Of a stretch of 64,000 nucleotides of DNA, positions 60,376 through 64,000 are shown piece by piece. Below the pieces are notes generated by a model. That model was not told the DNA's origin, did no database searches, and saw only the letters and a list, made by a program, of their open reading frames with translations. Made by a program: the position numbers and the translations under genes. This DNA comes from CAVVEQ01 sp963828855 (GTDB lineage: Bacteria > Chloroflexota > Anaerolineae > Anaerolineales > Anaerolineaceae), in contig CAWHGB010000008.1 of NCBI GenBank assembly GCA_963828855.1, positions 248,001 through 312,000 of the forward strand. The letters run 5' to 3'. Numbering within the stretch: the stretch's first letter is position 1; every line of letters starts with the position of its first letter.

Positions 60376-61300
60376 TTCCCGCTCCTTCCTTCTCCCTGGC
60401 AACCATGTTCTTTCCCACCGAAAGATGATGTGCTTCCAATCGTGGATTGAAGATCTGTTCCAGCCCATGCCCCAGGAAGGTCAACCCCAGGACCACCCAA
60501 ACGATCCCCAATCCGGGCATCACAAGCGCCCACCAGGCACCGGAGCTTACCCCCCCGCGAGTGAAGGCAAAATTGAGCATCTGCCCCCAGCTGATCATGG
60601 TCGGATCCCCCAGCCCCAGGAAGCTTAATGTGCTTTCCTCAAGAATGGCCAGCGAAATGACCAGAACTGAATTCGCTACCATCAACGGCAATACGAGCGG
60701 GAAAATGTGCCTGCGGATGATATGAGCATTCCCCGAACCGATCGATCTTGCCCTAAGTACGAATTTGCGTTCTTTAACAGAGAGAGTCTGTGATCTTACA
60801 AGGCGGGCGGTGGTTGTCCAACCTAAAATACCGATAACAAAAATAATGTTCCCCAGGCTCGGAGATGTGAGAGCCACCAATACCACCGCCAGCGGTAAGG
60901 CCGGAATCACCAGCATGATATCCGTGAACCGCATCAGGATCAATTCAACTTTTCCGCCATAGAATCCTGCACTTATTCCGATCAAACCACCGATGACGAC
61001 AGAAATGAATGCAGCAAAGAATCCCACGATCAGCGAGACCCGGGCACCGTAAATGAAATTGGAGAGCACATCCCGGCCGGCATCATCTGTTCCGAGCAGA
61101 TGTTGCGCGGATGGAGGAGTGTAAATATCCATGATGCTGACTTTAATATCGGCGTATGGATCATAAGGCGCGATCCGGGGAGCGAAAACCGCGATGATCA
61201 ACGCAACAAGCAGCATCACGATCCCAGCCCAGGCCATCCAATTCCCGCGCAGCTTGAGTAATACGCTCTTAAATCCGGTCGGGGGAACGTAATAATCCAT
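60362..61300 (-). CDS. oppC: Oligopeptide ABC transporter permease, OppC type
   Basis: 312 residues from the ATG at 61300 (MDYYVPPTGFKSVLLKLRGN); a TTG two codons earlier is possible. An N-terminal helix (MAWAGIVMLLVALIIAVFAP) precedes the OppC_N segment and the HLLGTDDAGRDVLSNFIYGA block typical of OppC/DppC. Five more helices follow, with the ATPase-contact EAA-type loop near VRSQTLSVKERKFVLRARSI. It starts 2 bases after the oppB stop and overlaps oppD by 14 bases. Confidence 0.93.
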   Translation of the reverse strand: MDYYVPPTGFKSVLLKLRGNWMAWAGIVMLLVALIIAVFAPRIAPYDPYADIKVSIMDIYTPPSAQHLLGTDDAGRDVLSNFIYGARVSLIVGFFAAFISVVIGGLIGISAGFYGGKVELILMRFTDIMLVIPALPLAVVLVALTSPSLGNIIFVIGILGWTTTARLVRSQTLSVKERKFVLRARSIGSGNAHIIRRHIFPLVLPLMVANSVLVISLAILEESTLSFLGLGDPTMISWGQMLNFAFTRGGVSSGAWWALVMPGLGIVWVVLGLTFLGHGLEQIFNPRLEAHHLSVGKNMVAREKEGAGNAQS

Positions 61301-61302
61301 GG

Positions 61303-62336
61303 TCAAATCGCCTGGACGCGCGGATCAAGGTAGGAATACATCAGTTCAGCCAGCAGGTTCGCAAAAATGACGGTGAATGGCGATCATCAGGAAGGATCCC
61401 TGCAGCATGGGGTAATCCCGTCTGCCAACGGCCTCGAAAATCGCTAACCCCAGACCCGGCCAGGAGAAAACAGATTCGATCTGGATCGCACCTGCCACGG
61501 TGAATCCGAGGTTCAACGCTATGATCGTCACCATTGGTAACATGGCATTCCGCAGCACATGGTCCTTGAGGATGTTGAATGTCTGCAGTCCCTTGGCTTT
61601 GGCCGTCAATATGTAGTCCTCCGAGAAGATCTCCAGGGAAGTGCTGCGCATGATGAGCATATACTCTCCCAAGCATGATCACACTGAGCGTGAGGGTCGG
61701 CAGGATCAGGTGTTTGCCCACATCCAGGATTAATGGAAGTCCGGTCGCCAGTCCGCCACCGGGAGTGAATTTGCCTACAACCGGCAATCCCAGCCAGGTG
61801 GAACCGGCGAAGAGCAGGACAATCCCCAGCCAGAATGTCGGTAGCGACCAGGCAACAAGACAGAACCCTAATGTGGCAAAATCTATTGCTGTATTAGCTT
61901 TCCACGCGGCAATCAACCCCAGCGCCATGCCGAGAAAAATTGCAATCATTTGTCCAATACCGATCAATACAATGGTGTTCACCAGTCCCTCCCCGATCAT
62001 GTCTTTGACCGGACGGTTGGTGTGATAACTGGTTCCTAAATCCCCTTGAAGGAGATTCCTGACATAAATAAAAAATTGTGTCTCCAGGGGATTGACCAGA
62101 CAGCTACCCAATTTGAGCGGATTGATTGATTCAAAACAATTTATTACCGGTTTATCCAGCCCAAAGCGGATCCGGATGGCATTCTGCGCCTCTGCGGTCA
62201 GCCGCGGATCTTTTACCCCGGCACGGGCAGGATCCCCTGGTAGAACCCTGAACAGGAAAAAGTTGAGCACCATCACAAAGATGATGGATAGACTCGCCCA
62301 AAGGACTTTGCTCAGCAGGTACTTATAGCGTTTCAA
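61303..62336 (-). CDS. oppB: Oligopeptide ABC transporter permease, OppB type (two frame breaks)
   Basis: 343 residues after correction. N-terminal MKRYKYLLSKVLWASLSIIF and LFRVLPGDPARAGVKDPRL, then GDLGTSYHTNRPVKDMIGEG, all typical of OppB/DppB. After LPTLTLSVIMLG one base near 61666 must be removed to give EYMLIMRSTSLEIFSEDYIL and the EAA loop TAKAKGLQTFNILKDHVLRN. One C near 61370 must be removed to reach the end FANLLAELMYSYLDPRVQAI, which is strongly conserved. Confidence 0.9.
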
Positions 62337-62360
62337 AAAAGACTCCCCTTTGAATGGTTA

Positions 62361-62398
62361 GCCTCCCGGGGAGGATGTGAACTTCATCTCCGGGAGGC
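62361..62398 (-). promoter_or_regulatory. Intercistronic hairpin between the binding protein and oppB
   Basis: Minus strand: GCCTCCCGG...CCGGGAGGC with an inner GATG/CATC stem and a 7-base loop, not followed by a T-run. Such a stem commonly protects the 3' end of the upstream binding-protein message and lowers read-through to the permease genes. Confidence 0.6.
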
Positions 62399-62435
62399 AT
62401 AAACTACATTTTTTGGTAGATACTTTTAAGGATGA

Positions 62436-64000
62436 TTATTTTACCGGTTCCACCACTACCAATGAGGTTACATCTTCCAAAGCCTGCTTGGGTTGGTCGA
62501 TGATCCAGCCTTTGAATCTGTCAGTCCGGAATGCTTGGACAGCCTTGGCATAGAATGGAACTATATAAACTGTGTCATCGAATACGATCTTTTGCATTTC
62601 CCAGACAAGGTTTTTACGCACCGCTGGATCCACTTCGACAAGCTGTTTTTGGTAGAGATCATCATACGCCGGATTGCTATACCCGGACTCGCTCATCCCC
62701 GATGGAATGCTTTCCGTGTTCATCACACTGAGAAGGAAGGATGGATCCGGATCGGATCCCCAACCCCAGATGAGAACGTCGTAGTCAAAAGTAGGGCAGC
62801 ATATGGCGGTGAGCGCATCAGGATCCAATGCGGAGATCTCCAATTTCACACCCGCCTGTTCCCAGCTCTTTGCCAGAAGTTCGGAGAGACGGGGAGCTAC
62901 CGTGCTATCCGATGGGTAATTCAACCGGAGGTTAAGCGGTTTGGATCCATCCGGCATTTCCCGGACGCCATCACCATCAGTATCCTTGTAACCAGCTTCG
63001 TCCAGCATCTGGTTCGCCTTCGCAAGATCAAATGGATGATCCTGTATCGAATCGTTGTACCATGGCAGCAGCGAATCAGGGATCAAAGTGCGCCCTGGAG
63101 CTCCCAACCCGAGCAGGACGATATCTATCAATTCCTGCTTGTTGGTTGCGAAAGCCAGAGCCTCCCGTACTTTTGAATCGCGAAGCGCAGGGTGGCCTGT
63201 GCACACGCCACCTTCCGGGCAATTATCGGGATCAGCCTGGTTAAAGATGATATCGGAAATATCCGGTGCCAGTGGTGCGCCAACCGCAACGGCGACATCC
63301 TTCGCATTCTTCAATGTTGCGACCGCGGTGAGGGGCATCTCTGTGATCATATCCACCTGCCCGGTCTTAATGGCCTGCACCAGCGCATCCTGGTTGTTGA
63401 AGGTCTGGAAAACGACCTCGTCAACCTTGGGCGCACCCCCGTAAAAATCGGGGTTTTTCTTGAAATGGATATATTCTCCCTGGGCATAGTCCATAAGGAT
63501 GAATGGCCCGGAGCCAACCATTTCAGAATTCGGGAATTCGCCCACCTTTTCGCCAGTATATTGAGACCAGATGTGCTCGGGAAGAATGTATAGGAAGGTT
63601 GTGAGATATTCAATGCTGGGTACTGGTTCTGTAAGGGTGAGAACAACAGTGGTGTCATCCACTGCTTCGATCGTATCAAAGTTCGCAGTATAGGTATTCA
63701 TATAAGGAAATTCTGTGTGTTCCTTATAAAGGTTGAATGAATACACCACATCCTTAGCTGTGAGGGGGGTTCCATCCGAGAACTTGACTCCGGGTTTGAT
63801 CTTAAAGGTATAGGTCTTCCCGTCTGCGGATACTTCGAAGTTGTCCAACAGATCCAGGCTATAAGTGCCATCCAGGTTCTGACCGAACAACGCGCTATAA
63901 ACGAGCTCGAACATCACATATGCTTCACTCAGGATCGCGGTCCCCGGGTTGAGGGTATCCGGGCTTCCCGCGTAACCGATCTTAACAATGGATGGCTCAG
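62436..64000 (-). CDS. Family-5 (oligopeptide-type) solute-binding protein, N-terminus cut off
   Basis: At least 521 residues; the start and signal peptide lie beyond the right edge. The segment order is the normal one: IGYAGSPDTLNPGTAILSEA and LVYSALFGQNLDGTYSLDLL, then FKIKPGVKFSDGTPLTAKDV, IEAVDDTTVVLTLTEPVPSI, GSGPFILMDYAQGEYIHFKK and the C-terminal AVQAFRTDRFKGWIIDQPKQ. It supplies substrate to the OppBCDF permease encoded just downstream. Useful as an internal comparison for the permuted homologue at 51262-52929. Confidence 0.93.
   Translation of the reverse strand, partial: EPSIVKIGYAGSPDTLNPGTAILSEAYVMFELVYSALFGQNLDGTYSLDLLDNFEVSADGKTYTFKIKPGVKFSDGTPLTAKDVVYSFNLYKEHTEFPYMNTYTANFDTIEAVDDTTVVLTLTEPVPSIEYLTTFLYILPEHIWSQYTGEKVGEFPNSEMVGSGPFILMDYAQGEYIHFKKNPDFYGGAPKVDEVVFQTFNNQDALVQAIKTGQVDMITEMPLTAVATLKNAKDVAVAVGAPLAPDISDIIFNQADPDNCPEGGVCTGHPALRDSKVREALAFATNKQELIDIVLLGLGAPGRTLIPDSLLPWYNDSIQDHPFDLAKANQMLDEAGYKDTDGDGVREMPDGSKPLNLRLNYPSDSTVAPRLSELLAKSWEQAGVKLEISALDPDALTAICCPTFDYDVLIWGWGSDPDPSFLLSVMNTESIPSGMSESGYSNPAYDDLYQKQLVEVDPAVRKNLVWEMQKIVFDDTVYIVPFYAKAVQAFRTDRFKGWIIDQPKQALEDVTSLVVVEPVK

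Overview
The window reads as a piece of a Chloroflexota chromosome, most like class Anaerolineae. This is inferred from remembered family resemblance, not from a search. It carries a zinc-type S14, a long insertion in RpoB, an Agl23-like membrane protein with a beta-propeller tail, a T-box controlled valS, tungsten-type aldehyde oxidoreductase, and many lipobox-bearing solute-binding proteins. No IS element, prophage, CRISPR array or integrase was seen.

Region 1 (1-17.8 kb, all minus strand) is the translation/transcription super-cluster. Read in the direction of transcription it runs rpoB, rpsL, rpsG, fusA, tuf, rpsJ, a 234-base structured leader, then rplC-rplD-rplW-rplB-rpsS-rplV-rpsC-rplP-rpmC-rpsQ-rplN-rplX-rplE-rpsN-rpsH-rplF-rplR-rpsE-rpmD-rplO (cut by the window edge). 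Good sigma70-type promoters precede rpoB and rpsL, and the rpsL leader holds a terminator-like hairpin. rpoC is not beside rpoB.

Region 2 (17.8-32.2 kb, minus strand) holds a metallophosphoesterase and MFS pair, a HAD hydrolase, a tRNA-Gly/tRNA-Cys operon with its own promoter and terminator, a gmd/tyrosine phosphatase/lipoprotein operon, clpC, a GNAT protein, a roughly 1150-residue Agl23-like/NHL fusion, and an aldehyde:ferredoxin oxidoreductase coupled to a MoaD-like carrier.

Region 3 (32.3-51.2 kb, mixed strands) holds a class-A beta-lactamase-like serine hydrolase, a cNMP-binding/PH-domain membrane protein, def, an AT-rich island with a large membrane protein, recF and rsmG tail to tail, an aldo-keto reductase, chrA, rnhA, a sugar-type binding lipoprotein, T-box/valS, a TspO-like protein, a methyltransferase, an ankyrin protein and a GarR-like dehydrogenase.

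Region 4 (51.2-64 kb) holds a family-5 solute-binding lipoprotein whose segments are in circularly permuted order (the most unusual item here), a three-gene translationally coupled operon (quinate-5-dehydrogenase-like, nucleotidyltransferase, PAP2), and a peptide-uptake operon: binding protein, oppB, oppC, oppD, oppF, S9 peptidase and a tandem creatininase-type amidohydrolase.

One caution runs through everything. About half the genes, including essential ribosomal proteins and rpoB, carry single-base frame breaks, nearly all restorable by removing one base. I treat these as residual sequencing insertions and annotate full-length genes across them.
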